Of a stretch of 64,000 nt of DNA, positions 44,365-55,837 are shown piece after piece. The first letter of the stretch is position 1. The number at the start of each line of letters is the position of its first letter. Made by a program: the position numbers and the translations under genes. The stretch covers positions 54,895,501 to 54,959,500 of the forward strand of contig CM027378.1 in the NCBI GenBank assembly GCA_015680905.1, read 5' to 3'. The stretch comes from Coptis chinensis (Eukaryota; Streptophyta; Magnoliopsida; Ranunculales; Ranunculaceae). The notes beneath the pieces are model-generated. The model had not been told where the DNA came from and did no database searches. It saw only the letters and a program-made list of their open reading frames with translations.

Positions 44365-45636
44365 TGTCGATGCCCTCTTGGACGAAACATTGTTAACAAT
44401 TTACTCTACTTAAGGTTGTTTCTATGTTTATGCTATTAATATCTTCTTACCTTTTATGTAAGTTCAGGCAGCCATTCAATGTATTACCGAGAGCAACATC
44501 AAGGAGTCCTTCCTAATAGGGTGGCCATTCAATGAATCACCACTTAAGGCAAACACAAAGAATACTTCCCCTAGGCATCCACTCCCTGAGCTACCCCTTC
44601 TAAGGCAACACAAAAAATACTTCCCTAACTCTAAAGAACTATACTACTAGAAGAAAAGTAAAGAACACTAGCATGATATTAATATTGCAAAACATAAACC
44701 CTATTTTATACTTCCATCCCCTGGTGTGGGCAATGAAACTAATAACTAAAAACATAAAGAACTAACCTGATTGAAGAACACCATGAACCAGAAGAATTAT
44801 TAAACCTTAAGCATCGGCTTCATCTCCTCCCTTGAAGGAGAATATTAGCCTTCCATAAAAAAAGAAGAACATGAAGAACGAGAAGAAGAAGAGTCGAAAA
44901 ACATAAGACTAGAAAAGACTAATTTATTTAGACTAGGCTAGTTAAAACCGAATCTTTTATTATTAATCTCTCTCTGCCACAAGTTCTGGAGACAAGAATA
45001 TAAGTGAATTGGCAAATTACATGAGGCACTTAGGTCCTCTATTTATAGGGGTCACAATGAGTTCTAGAAGCATTCCAAATCGTCATTTGTTTCCTAATAC
45101 AAATAGACTTCTTCCAAAGTCCAACTTCATCTCCAAAACTGAGAAGGAATTGGCTACAGTGTAGTTTCATGTGTCTAGACGCACGATCCATACGTCTCAG
45201 ACACGAGCAATGCATCTGGACGCGCGATCCATGCGTCCCAAATGTGAGCAATGCGTCTGGATGCACGATCCATGCGTCCCAAACGCAGAAGTATATTTTG
45301 TCTCTTCTGCTATATCCTTCTATCATCTTTTGAGAGCTTTGGTTCAAGCAACAAATCCTTTGGCCTTGGGCTTCCAAAAAGGCTTTCAAATAGGTCCAAG
45401 TCGCATATTTAATAGCTTCAATTCCTTGGCCTTCTCCATGATTGTCCACGGGTTTCCCATGTGATCCTTAATGCTCCGAATTGCTCCGTTTTACCCCTTT
45501 TTCTCTAATATTCCACAAAACTCTCTCTTTCACCTGTACAATCATAAAACATAACTTATAAACACTATTAGTCTACTAAGATAGCTAAACAAGAGTCATA
45601 ATCGAGGGTTAAATTGCATTTTTTAAGCACTTATCA
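44365..45636 (-). mobile_element. Athila-like LTR C, right segment
   Basis: On the minus strand the LTR starts TGATAAGTGCTTAAAAAATGC at 45636, next to a degenerate PPT. A TATA-like CCTATAAATAGAGGACC on the minus strand lies at 45036-45052. Contains a 41-bp tandem repeat. Sequence differs from LTR family A/B/D but the ends and internal region are Athila-like. Confidence 0.7.
45170..45292 (-). repeat. Three 41-bp tandem repeats in LTR C
   Basis: Copies at 45170-45210, 45211-45251 and 45252-45292 share TCTGGACGC.CGATCCATGCGTC-like cores. Located about 120-240 bp upstream of the TATA-like site, in the position of an LTR enhancer. Confidence 0.85.
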
Positions 45637-46387
45637 CAACTCCCAACTAGCCTTTTGCTAGTCTCTTAGCAAATAAGATAAAAAATAAATAAGTGACCAA
45701 AATCACATCCTAATAACAAAAATAAAATTCTAACTCATTTTTGCAGACATCGCGATTACATTTACCATATGCAACAAGGTTTTAAACCTTTAAGTTCCCC
45801 AAAAAGGACAAGTTATAGTCTCGTGAGGGTTTTCAGGTGATATACCCACAAAATCAATCAATAGCATGTTCAAGAATGATAGTATTTTTCAGAGAGAGAA
45901 ATTCCTTGCCCACTTAGTGCTTACTCCAACAGATGGTCTCCATTGTTAACTACATTACTGCTAGACTCATAGATTATGATGGGAGATAGTAAAAATTGAC
46001 AAAATTCTCAATCAAGGCTTATGTGTGTACTTAGTCAATCTCTTATACTCTCATAACCAAGAAACGGAATCCCTAGTTTACCTTTAGACAGATAATCTCG
46101 ACTTTCAATTCTCACTGGTCATACTCTCAGAAAAGAATCTCCCAGAAGATGGTATACTATTTTACCTCATGTATGTGGGGAAAAGAATAATGAATATGAA
46201 CATCCCACATACTACCTTGAAAAACAGACTTCTAGATGACTGTAGTCTCATGGAAAGAATGTTAATCACATAAGAAGTGTCGGGTCCTTCACTTTAGCAT
46301 CCTTTCACCTATTCTAGACTTCGTACCATACTGTAGTGATAAGTCATGGGTTGTAACTTGGCTTGGGTATTGGTTTATGAAGGAAAG
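45637..46387 (-). mobile_element. Athila-like element C, 3' internal remnant
   Basis: PPT remnant and a hairpin at 45653-45674 (TTTGCTAG, TCTC, TTAGCAAA with one G-T pair), then sequence related to 32050-32220 of element B (GACCAAAA, CATATGCAACAAGG, CTCGTGAG). All coding DNA is gone. The segment stops where a gag scrap begins. Confidence 0.7.
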
Positions 46388-46458
46388 GTTTAATTTGTTC
46401 CGCACCAACCGTAGGATGATGGAACGTTGTAAGGACTTGTTCAATCCTACGCATGTGC
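46388..46458 (-). mobile_element. 71-bp scrap of Athila gag
   Basis: Matches 42784-42854 in element B gag with two mismatches, same orientation, and has no gag sequence on either side. Either the remnant of a deletion in C or filler DNA copied during break repair. Confidence 0.8.
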
Positions 46459-46565
46459 AGAGACACCACGACATCTTTTGTCCACATAATTCAAATACAA
46501 ATATTTAGAACATTCTCTTCCTCTTCTCTGTCACGTGGCTGCTCTGCATGACAGAGAGGGGGCGA

Positions 46566-47223
46566 TGTGTGGACCCTCATAAATGGTCTGCATTAAATTA
46601 TCAGATCCTCCTATTCTGGGGCTTCGTTAGACCCTTTATATCTGCAGGCTTTAGCCCAAGTTCATAGCCAGAGCACAGAATGCTCTGCAGCACATCGTCT
46701 CTATGGACCAGCTGGGCATGTTCTTTGGACATGGCACCCAGACTGGACCCTTCAAATCTACAGGCTTAGCCCAGGTTCATAGCGAGGGCACAACATGGCA
46801 TGTGGGCCAAGCCTTACTATAAGCCCGTAATTAGCCGAAAACAAGGCCCACCTGGATCCCACAGAATCTGGAGGTTTTGACTCTATTCAATGCACCCGAA
46901 AACTAGGGATAAGGATCAATATCCAGAGATTCTCTAGGTTTTTGGATGGTTACGTATTGAAGAGTTTTCAGCAATAGAACTACATTGAAAGCTCTATACT
47001 CTGTAGACTTTCAAAGACTTGATCCCTCTGGGGTATGTAGGCAGCCACCGAACTAAAAAGTGGTTCAATCTCAAACATCCAAACAAACCATCCCATTACT
47101 ATCATTATCATTCAATTGTGTGTGTCATTTTATGGGTTGTGATATTCAGAAGGTAGATTTTTAAGAGTGTCTGGGTAGATCTGTTTTGCTTCAGTTTTTG
47201 CCCCGACAAGATTAAACCCAACA
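46566..47223 (+). mobile_element. Tat-type LTR
   Basis: PPT-like ACAGAGAGGGGGCGA at 46551-46565 precedes TGTGTGGACCCTCATAAATGG. TATA-like CTATAAG at 46818. Contains an imperfect internal duplication (CTGCAGGCTTTAGCCCAAGTTCATAG-like at about 46645 and 46757). The 3' end (47208 or 47223) is a guess. It is a 3' LTR judging from the PPT, with no coding part attached. Confidence 0.6.
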
Positions 47224-47590
47224 GTTGCTACGACCTTATTCATAAGGTGTCCCTAAGAATAGTGGACAACAAGAGCTCCTGTACAAAATCACACCTCTAC
47301 GCTTTCTCCTTTTGTTCCTTTTCAGACAAAGGACATGGTTGAGCGCGGGCGTTGCCATGCATATACTATAGTAAAATTCGGCTAAACAACGAATGATGAT
47401 TTTGGAAAACTTAACGTTTTACACCTTACAAGATTATTTTGACACGTGTCCAGTTGGTTAACACCCAAAATGAATGAGTTAGATAAAACCAATAAAAGAA
47501 CGCTAAATCTATGGTGCGTGAGATGTACCGAAGCTAATGGTGCGCTAGTTTTCTAGCCACACATTTGTGAGGGTAGAACCGGAACAAAAT
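47224..47590. other. Intergenic, no gene seen
   Basis: A+T-rich. A segment at 47495-47545 (GCTAAATCTATGGTGCG...CTAATGGTGCG) is a diverged inverted copy of 58465-58515. Confidence 0.5.
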
Positions 47591-47683
47591 GGGTGAACAA
47601 GTTAATGTAACAAAAAGTAACATAAACTACTATTCCGGGTGAACAAGTTAATGCAACAAAAAAGTAACATAAACTACTATATG
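47591..47683. repeat. 46-bp tandem duplication
   Basis: GGGTGAACAAGTTAATG starts at 47591 and again at 47637, each followed by AACAAAAA(A)GTAACATAAACTAC. Confidence 0.85.
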
Positions 47684-47972
47684 TTACAATCGATAACATA
47701 GTTTGATGTAAATTATTGTTGTTGTGTCTTCTAGGGTGAGTTTGTTTGCATTAATGAATGTAAGACATGTTTACAAAGAATACGAGGTTAATTGAGAATA
47801 TAATCATATCGCTATCTCTAATATTATTTCTCACTATATTGACAAAAAGGTAATAACCAATTCCTCATTACTAATCCTCCATTACTAACAACATAATGTG
47901 TGTGAATATTTTGATTCCTCTAAGAGTTGTTGTCAACCCAAAAACAAAAGTGAAAGAGTTGTTGTGGGTGCT

Positions 47973-49195
47973 AGATTCGTTCCAATAGGCTCACCAAAAT
48001 TTGTCTAGAATCTAAATTTTCTTGGTTCTTCTACTGATTCTTGGTTCGATTAAAATGACTTATGTTGTCACTTCCAACATATATGTTATATTTTAGTGCC
48101 ACAAACGATATACAAGAAAAATATGTGTTTAATGGGTTATATATAATACATTGTGGTACTAATAGTAGCATACTATAACAGTTGTTGTTCGTTCCAATAG
48201 GCTCACCAAACCTGGTTGGATTAAAATCACTTATGTTGTCACTTCTAGCATATTTGACACATTTCACCCCCGTGAACGACATATAAGATCGATATATCTT
48301 TAATGACTATATATTATGCATTATGTTACTAATAGTTACATACTATAAAGTTATGCAATAACAAATTATAAAAGTTGTATATTTTTTATAATTTGAGTCA
48401 CTTCCAACATATTTGGCATATTTCGCCCCTATGAATGACATACAAGATCGATATGTATTTAATGACTCTATATTATTCATTATATTACTAATAGTTACAT
48501 ACTGTAAAGTTAGGCAATAACAAGTTATAGAAGTTGTATATTTTTTATAATTTGAGTAATAGGATTGAAGCCCTTGAAGAAGTTACACATTTATGTTGTT
48601 TTTTATTGTATAATATCTTTGCTACCTTTAATATATTTATAATGTCAAACCACCACTTGAATTGAAATCGCTTGTCAGCTTGTGTATGCATCATTTTATT
48701 AGCAATATACTAATGAGTCTTTATTATGTTTAAATTGGTGCCTAGAATTAGAGTCCCCTTATAGATCTAAAAAATTGAGGGTGTAAGAACTAGATCTACT
48801 TAACTACTTATGAGGTGGCAGCTCACCAAAATCTATCTAGAATCCAAATTCCCTTGGTTCTTCTACTGATCCCTGGTTCGATTAAAATAATTTATGTTGT
48901 CACTTCCAACATATCTGCTACATTTTAGTGCCACAAATGACATACAAGAAAAATATGTACTTAATGGATATATATAATACATTATGGTACTAATAGTAGC
49001 ATACTATAACAATTGTTGTTCGTTCCAATAGGCTCACCAAAACTGGTTGGATTAAAATCACTTATGTTGTCACTTCCTGCATATTTGTCACATTTTCCCC
49101 CAATGAACGACATACAAGATCCATATGTCTTTAATGACTCTATATTATGTATTATGTTACTAATAGTTAGATACTGTAAAGTTATACAATAGATG
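47973..49195. repeat. Higher-order repeat: ~170-bp units in an ~850-bp duplication
   Basis: Units with TTATGTTGTCACTTCCAACAT recur near 48057, 48232, 48405, 48893 and 49065, a spacing of about 170 bases within each cluster. The block 47984-48300 is repeated at 48833-49140. Minus-strand open frames repeat SDNISDFNP or SDNISHFNR, which reflects the repeat rather than a proven gene. Confidence 0.8.
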
Positions 49196-49708
49196 GGAGA
49201 CCACAGCTCAACCCACAATCCCAAGTCACCCCCATCAACAAACCCAACCCAAAAAACCACTGACTCTCCATCTCTAAAAATCAAAACCCTCAATTCGTAT
49301 AGCAAACTCAAACACTCTCTCACCAACACTCTCATTCTAAATAACCAGTGACTACTCTCCCTCTCATTCTGTAACATTCTCTCTTCGCATCATCAATAAT
49401 TGGCACATATTTCTTATTCCTTACACATTTCGATTTAATGTTAAATTGATTATGTGCTTATGAGACAAAATTGAGTTATACATTAACATTTTAGGGTATT
49501 AGTCAGTTTGAACCCCATTAGGAAATCTAAATGTAACTTAATGTAAAATTCGATTTATGCATTATTTTCTTATTTTTTATTTGCACTGGTTTTTATAGTA
49601 TGTGGAGTTTGAATTCTAAACTGTGCGCAGTTTTTCATTTTGTAATTATTGTTTTGATGGGTTGTGGTTTTTTTGTAATTTAAGTTACTTTTCTATATTG
49701 TATAGCTT
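49196..49708 (+). other. Likely 5' region of PMD pseudogene 1
   Basis: Contains a C/T-rich leader-like stretch at 49200-49395 (CTCTCTCACC, CTCCCTCTCATTC), then A+T-rich sequence up to the ATG. No separate gene seen. Confidence 0.4.
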
Positions 49709-51809
49709 ATGGAAGAGGCAGGGGATGTAGAAAGGGGGAGTATGGAAATTGATTCTACTACAGAAAGGTATGAGGAGAATGCCAATGAAAGTGAAGATGT
49801 AGATATTGGTGAGGATGGTAATGAAGGGGAAGTTGGAGGTAATGGTGGCAAAGATGGGGGAGATGTGATTGGTGGAGATGGGGAGTACCGGCAATGCCAG
49901 TATCGCGGTGGCCCAACGGACTCGTCCCTTTTGTATAACTATTTTGTGCACGTGGCTCGCATTGTTTGGAATGGGAATGTAATTTTGAATATATGTACTT
50001 ATTTATTTAATATTTATTTATGATTACTTAACTTCGTGTGTAATTTAATTTTGTGCATTTTATTGTTTTAGGAGCGTGGTCTACTGAAGTGTATCCAACA
50101 CAATAAGAAGTTGAATCAATGGAACATCATGGAAGAATGCAAAAGTTTTAGATCTGAGCTAAAAAAGACTGGCTTGTATGACTTGGTGATTGGTGTAGAC
50201 CAGCACCCTGTAGATTTCATGCTTATCTCAGCGTTCGTTGAGAGGTGGCATCAAGAGACTAATACTTTCCACATGTGATTTGGAGAGCTGACCATCACCT
50301 TGGATGATATGTCCCAGATCCTGGGTGTGCCAATTACTGGGAAAAGTGTTCATGGAAGTACCGATAAGGACTTGAAGAAAATGGAGGCGGGGCAACTGCT
50401 CCATGAAGTTCTTGGAATATTGTTGGTTGCAGTGAAAGAAGAGTTGGAGAATTTTAGTTCTATGAGTGTGAGGTCGGAGTTTATTAGGAAACAGTTGGTG
50501 GAGAAATGCAAACCAAAGGTCAAGAAGAAGAAGGGGCAAGACTATTAGGAAGGGGTTGAGTAGAGAAGAAATCCAATGTGCAGCAAGAGGATATATTTTT
50601 TATTTTTTTGGTTGTACCCTCTTTTGCGACAGGATGGGACATGCAATTCCCATTGTTTATTTGAGGTTGCTTAGGGTATGGAAGGAGATCAAAGAGTATG
50701 CTTGGGGTGCCGCTATACTTGCATATATCTATTGGCAACTGGGGGTTGCAACATGTGCTGATGTGAAATCGATTTCCGGCTATTTGGCTCTCCTCTAGGT
50801 AATTGCTTATTTTAGTCTCTTTAATTATTGATGCCTTAGTATAGTAAATACTCTAGTAAATAGTTTTTTTAAAAAAAAATATATATATAATTGTAGGTTT
50901 AGGCCCCACTTTAACCTAAGGTATAACTTTGAGTTGCCGCATGTGAAGAGGCACCCAAAATCCAATGTGCAGTATGAGGACCCGGCAGTGTCTTTGCAGT
51001 GGATACGAGTGATGTTGGATAGGATGGAGGCAGTCGAGGTAAGCATTGGGCTTTTTTTTATAGCTTCATTTAATCCCTTTTGGGGATGAAAGTTTTATTT
51101 TCTTAATTTATTTTGAAGGTTTATTGGGATCTGTATGCCGATGTTAGAGAGTGGCACTCGGTAGATGAGATAGTGTTTTATGAATGTTGTATATGCTTCA
51201 TGGATATAAATGAGCATTACAACATTAGTAGAGTAATGCGCTAGGTTGGTTATGTCCAGAGTGTACCGAAGCACCCACCAAGACCCAACAACACCGTAGT
51301 TACTATTTCCAGCCGTGGGTATAAGGTTCAATACTCTATTGCGAAGCGGTGTTAGGATTTGTGGAACAATCATATGTTAAGCTTTCCCCATCGAGGACGT
51401 AAAGTAAAGTATCCATCAGAGTGTGACAATGAGTATTTTGCATGGTATCCCTTGGTAAGTCACCTTGTAGTGATGAACCCTGAGCATTTGGAACCATTCA
51501 ACATTGAGGATCCGACCTACGAGTTGGTGAGTTTTCTTTATGGGGAGCCTTTCTTTATTTGTTTTATTTACTTATTCTTCAATGTTTAATTAGTTTGCAT
51601 TGCATTATTTATTTGTTTATCCTCTTTTCTTAATAGCTTTCTTAATTATTTTGCAGTATGACGTTTTGGAAGAAACAGGGCGTATGATTCAATGCGGTAT
51701 TGATGCTTGTGCTAATGCAATTCCTGCGGATGCTTTGAGATATTTCCAAAGGGCGTATCAGATGATGCATACAAAGTTCATTCCTGCTGGAGATTGCGAT
51801 GATGTTTGA
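49709..51809 (+). pseudogene. Plant mobile domain (PMD, MAIN-like) pseudogene 1
   Basis: Five exons with good splice sites: 49709-49978, 50072-50798, 50897-51038, 51119-51526 and 51657-51809. Exon 1 encodes an acidic Asp/Glu/Gly-rich N-terminus. Exon 2 has the PMD signature LISAFVERWHQETNTFHM, ELTITLDDMSQILGVPITGK and, after a frame change near 50550-50590, YAWGAAILAYIYWQLGVAT. Exons 3-5 continue with FRPHFNLRYNFELPHVKRHP and MNPEHLEPFNIEDPTYEL. In-frame stops lie at 50276, 50546, 51242 and 51353, and a TAG ends exon 2. PMD proteins include Arabidopsis MAIN/MAIL nuclear proteins tied to genome stability and silencing. PMD also occurs in transposons, but no transposase is seen here. Confidence 0.85.
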
Positions 51810-52683
51810 TGATGAAGCGTAAAATTGTATAGTTACGTTGGTCTTGTTTCTCATTTGCTAAGAGTCTTTTGCTTGTCTGTTTGTTGTCTTGGACTGCTTC
51901 TCCGCAACTACCAAACTTGTTTGTTTGCATTGTGTGTATCTGTGTTTTGTGTATTTAAATGCCATTATAAAGAAAGTGATTTATATGTTGATCGATCAGT
52001 GTTCATCTTGTTTGTTCAAATTGAAACATTAATAGAACAGAAAAAACAGAAGAAGAACAACAAATTTCCGCCAACATTAACAAGACCACTTTTCACATTC
52101 GGAACTGTACTGCCGAACAAACACTGCTACGTGTAAGTCACCAACAGTGTCATACTCTAATTTCTTATTTGGATATGTTCTACTATGTAGTGCCGAAAAG
52201 AAACATTTCAACATATGTCATTAACAGTGGCATCCTCTAACAATAAGCCTTCACACTTCCTTTCAAAGCATTCTGGCCTTCATTTACCTTGCACAATTTT
52301 TGAAGCCCTTTATTATTTTGGCGTCTTGACGCAAAACAATCACAAAGCTTATGAGGATAATTGGCACAACCCAAGGCAAAATGTGTAAATTACAGATGAA
52401 TGACAAATTATTAATATGTCTTAGACATGTCATTCCCCAGGCCAAGTCTATATACTGCCGAACAGAAGCTTTTTGCTGTACAAGGCCCAGACAAATTATG
52501 TAGAATATGCAGTAGGTATATGCTACTTTTTGTAGCATCACTGGATTATGACAGAGATTATGTAATATTGAACATTTTTTATGCTTTTCTCATTGACATA
52601 CTAGATTTTGGTGCACGTGAGCAGTGTCAACATTCCTTTTTCTTGCATTTAACAAGGCGAGGAGCAATAACAATGATGATACT
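51810..52683. other. Intergenic, no gene seen
   Basis: A+T-rich. Two diverged ~90-bp copies near 52100-52160 and 52190-52240 share TGCCGAA and CA(C/T)(C/T)AACAGTG.CAT. Small frames lack domains. Confidence 0.5.
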
Positions 52684-53741
52684 TGATAAGAGCCCAAAAC
52701 TGTAGTTTTAACCCTTTAACCATCATACTTTTAGACCAATTATGTGAGTAATAATTAATAGTTAATACTGATTACGTGTTTTTATGCATTTCAGGGTTCA
52801 AAGTCCATTATGTGCAGAAATGTGCCACTTTAGCGAGATAAAGGAGCAAAGGTCGGTTGCTAAGGAGTTCTGTGAATAAAGGCCAAGATTCAAGGAGACA
52901 AAGCCTTTGTAAAGCCCGGTCAAAAGCTGAAAAGTCAACACGGGCAGAAATAGTGCACAAGTCAGCAGAACTTCTGAAGGCCATATCTTTGGACTCAGAC
53001 CTCGGAATTGGGAGTGTCTTATGTCAAAACGACCGGCTCGGAAAGAGCTTTCCAATGGTCCAAACCTTGACCCAATCAGAGGAGCAAAAGTGGACGAAAT
53101 ATCTGTCGAAGCCAACTGCAGCTGAAGAGCCCATTTTGGACTAAAGAAATTGGGTTTTGGGCCCGATTTTCCGGCCCAAAACATGGCTCCAAGCCCATGC
53201 ACGATTTTTGGATCTGAAAGTATAAAAATAAAAGCTTGACTCTTTGTTAAGGGTAGATAGTTAGGTTAGAAAATAAATTAGGTTAGGATAAGAAAAGTAG
53301 CCATTAAACCTTAGTTCTAGATCTAGTTTTAGATTAATTAATTAGTTTATTTCTTGAGTATTGAATCATTGTTTTTATTATTCATTAGATTAATAAGTAG
53401 TTGTTATTCATTCAATCATATCTTGTTCTTATTGTTCTATTAGATTTATAAAGTTAATTACTTATTCCATAATGACATGTTCTTATTATTGTTCTTGTGT
53501 TGGGAATGGTAGTATAGAAATTTCACATCAAATCATTACTCTCACCATTGTTCCTTTTGAGTTTGATTAGTTGAATTCAATTTAAGTCTAGACAGTTAAG
53601 AGTGGAACGAATCCTTACTCATTATATTGCATGATTATGTTTTGAGAGTAAGAAGAATTGATTTAAACGTAAGAACGGTAGGATTACGTATTAGTGTTGT
53701 GAACATTAATATTTAGGATTCTACTATTTTTATGGTTATCA
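52684..53741 (+). mobile_element. Solo LTR of the Athila A/B family
   Basis: 1058 bp from TGATAAGAGCCCAAAAC to ATGGTTATCA, flanked by the identical 5-bp duplication ATACT at 52679-52683 and 53742-53746. No PPT, PBS or internal sequence is attached. It lies in the opposite orientation to A and B. It is about 400 bp shorter than LTRs A and B. Solo LTRs arise by recombination between the two LTRs of an element. Confidence 0.93.
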
Positions 53742-53746
53742 ATACT

Positions 53747-55029
53747 TTTCTATACTTTCAGAGCATTAGAAAACCAATTTAGTTGTTTGTCGCACCCCTA
53801 GATATGTTCCAAGTCTATCCCACATACAAAACCACTTACATCACACAACTCACATAAAGGAGGCAAAGTACATATTCAAGCATCCAAAAAGCAAACTGTA
53901 AACTTCCAAATCTTAATGACCTACTTTACAGGTCCCTTGCATATAGCATATATATCTTTGTTCTAGTTACTCTGACAACTCGTCCTGCTTCTTGTACATC
54001 TTCTACACCCTGGTCCAGCTTCTTTTTTGTTATTGTTTTGGGCCTCAAAATTAACCTCTTTGTGGTCGCTGCACTGTTGGATAATTAGATCCATTGGTAT
54101 GAAGACTGGAGAATAATAGAGCAATGACCATTCCTAAGTTTCACTGCAAAAAAGACATAATGGAAATTCAATAGTTTCAACTAAAGGTCATTCTCGTTAC
54201 TAATATAAATTCATCAAATGGACAAGACATCACAGCTCCAATAAAGTGATAAAGTATCCAAGCTAATTATTGCAAGTCGAGTCCAAGTAAACGGTTAGTA
54301 GTTAATCTTACTTATCGATTTTATTTACAATCATTATCTCACTATTTTTATTGCTCTACTGATCACTAGTCTGCAATAATGTTTTGCAACATATTAATTT
54401 TTGAACATGAACTAAGTAAAGTACTTTACTCCAGGTAACTAAGTGAAGTCATAACCATGGAAATTCCAACTTCTGAAGAGTCTTGAGCTAGGCCTAATGC
54501 CCTAGTAGGTATACGGTTTAGCGAATTAACATTTAGAAGAACATATGAAATGTGCATGTTTCGAGTCAATACTAAGAGCTCACCTACACCTGATGCAAAG
54601 ACAATAGTGTTAAGGTATTACAAATCTAAAGGCTACATTCTATTGACTTGTTCAATAACCCTAGAAACCTAATACAAATATATACATACCCCAAATATAT
54701 GCCCTGTAGTTGATTATAATATCCTTACAGAATGACCTAAATATCCTTATTATCGTAACAAAGGTAATGCAAGTAAAGATGCAAGCAATAAGCATTTCAA
54801 GTTTTTCTGATTCCATAGAGATGGAGGTAATCAATCCAATGCTATATGATGCAAAGAACACTCATGCAAGCAATTAAATTATGTTGAGAGCGGTAAATAA
54901 GAAAGGCTTAGTCAAATGCAGTGTTAAGAGATCTGACCTCTTATTTTCTTATAGTTAACTAAGCTGCAAGAAATCTGAGCAACACAACAAGCTCCAACAA
55001 CTTGTTTAAGAAGTGTGAATGCAGTAAAT
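53747..55029. other. Intergenic, with a possible terminal exon
   Basis: Mostly A+T-rich without genes. On the minus strand 53963-54068 is open after an acceptor-like CAGTGCAG and reads DHKEVNFEAQNNNKKE then GCRRCTRSRTSCQSN and a stop. This could be a last exon, but I recognise no family. See the first-exon candidate at 58081. Confidence 0.3.
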
Positions 55030-55200
55030 GTAATTTTTTTTTGTTATGAAAAGGTTAGGGGTTCAGGGAGACCCAAACCTGCATTCAATGAGTTGTAACC
55101 CAAGACAGTCTTTTTCCACAATACACTGTAGTCTTTCATTCAGTGGAGGAGAGTAGAGTACAAAATTGCATTTCTAGGCATACTCAAATACATTACAAAT
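55030..55200 (-). mobile_element. 5'-truncated LINE 3' end, relic 1
   Basis: A T run (tail on minus), then GGGGTTCAGGGAGACCC, matching the LINE hairpin end at 20954-20970 in layout. The inner boundary is not clear. Confidence 0.5.
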
Positions 55201-55837
55201 TGAAAAAGAGATGAACGATATGGAGGATAATATTTATAAGCAATATTCAGTATTTGATAGTTTAGTAAGCATGACAATAAAGCATTAAAGCTTATTGTTT
55301 TTAATACCCATTTTCTACCAATGTAGAATCACTTGCCTTTAGTTAGAGCTATGCCAAGCAAAATCCCTGAGCTAGATTGTTCCCAAAACACTAACCTCCA
55401 ATGTTATCAATTTACTTTTTAAGTCTGTTTGAAACCCTAGCTACTCTAGTAAGTTAGCCATATATCCCAAATGATGGGTATGAGATACTAGGAACTGCCC
55501 AAGGAATAAAAAAAAAAAGAAAAAGAAAAAAAGGTAACTTAACTTAAATGTACATCAAAATCAAGAAATTTAGATACAATTCAAACAAATGGGGATATTA
55601 TATCCAACCATAATTGGGTCAACCATCCCAGGCCTGTCTCAATTGCTCCGTCTCCCACATTCTTTTCTCTCTCGAAAGAGGCAACTCACTAACAAGACAA
55701 GTAAACAAACCTAATCTCACCTTCACGAACTTCAGACGTGGCTATATGCAATGCAGCACATCCCGAGCACCTAATATAAAATGTTTGGTGCGAGAGTGGT
55801 ATTGTATCCTGACATGGATATAACACCATGACATAAT
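55201..55837. other. Intergenic, no gene seen
   Basis: A+T-rich. An A/G run at 55508-55533. No supported gene. Confidence 0.5.

Noticed and set aside
44530-44640. Possible CRISPR-like or short-spaced repeats (AAGGCAA.CACAAA.AATACTTCCC)
   Set aside because: Two imperfect copies only, inside LTR C. A plant LTR duplication is the simple explanation.
46810-46870. tRNA-like folding near the Tat-type LTR
   Set aside because: No A box/B box pair or cloverleaf could be followed.
48031-49377. Repeated SDNIS peptide frames as a repeat protein
   Set aside because: They follow the 170-bp DNA repeat, have no start or splice support, and are interrupted between clusters.
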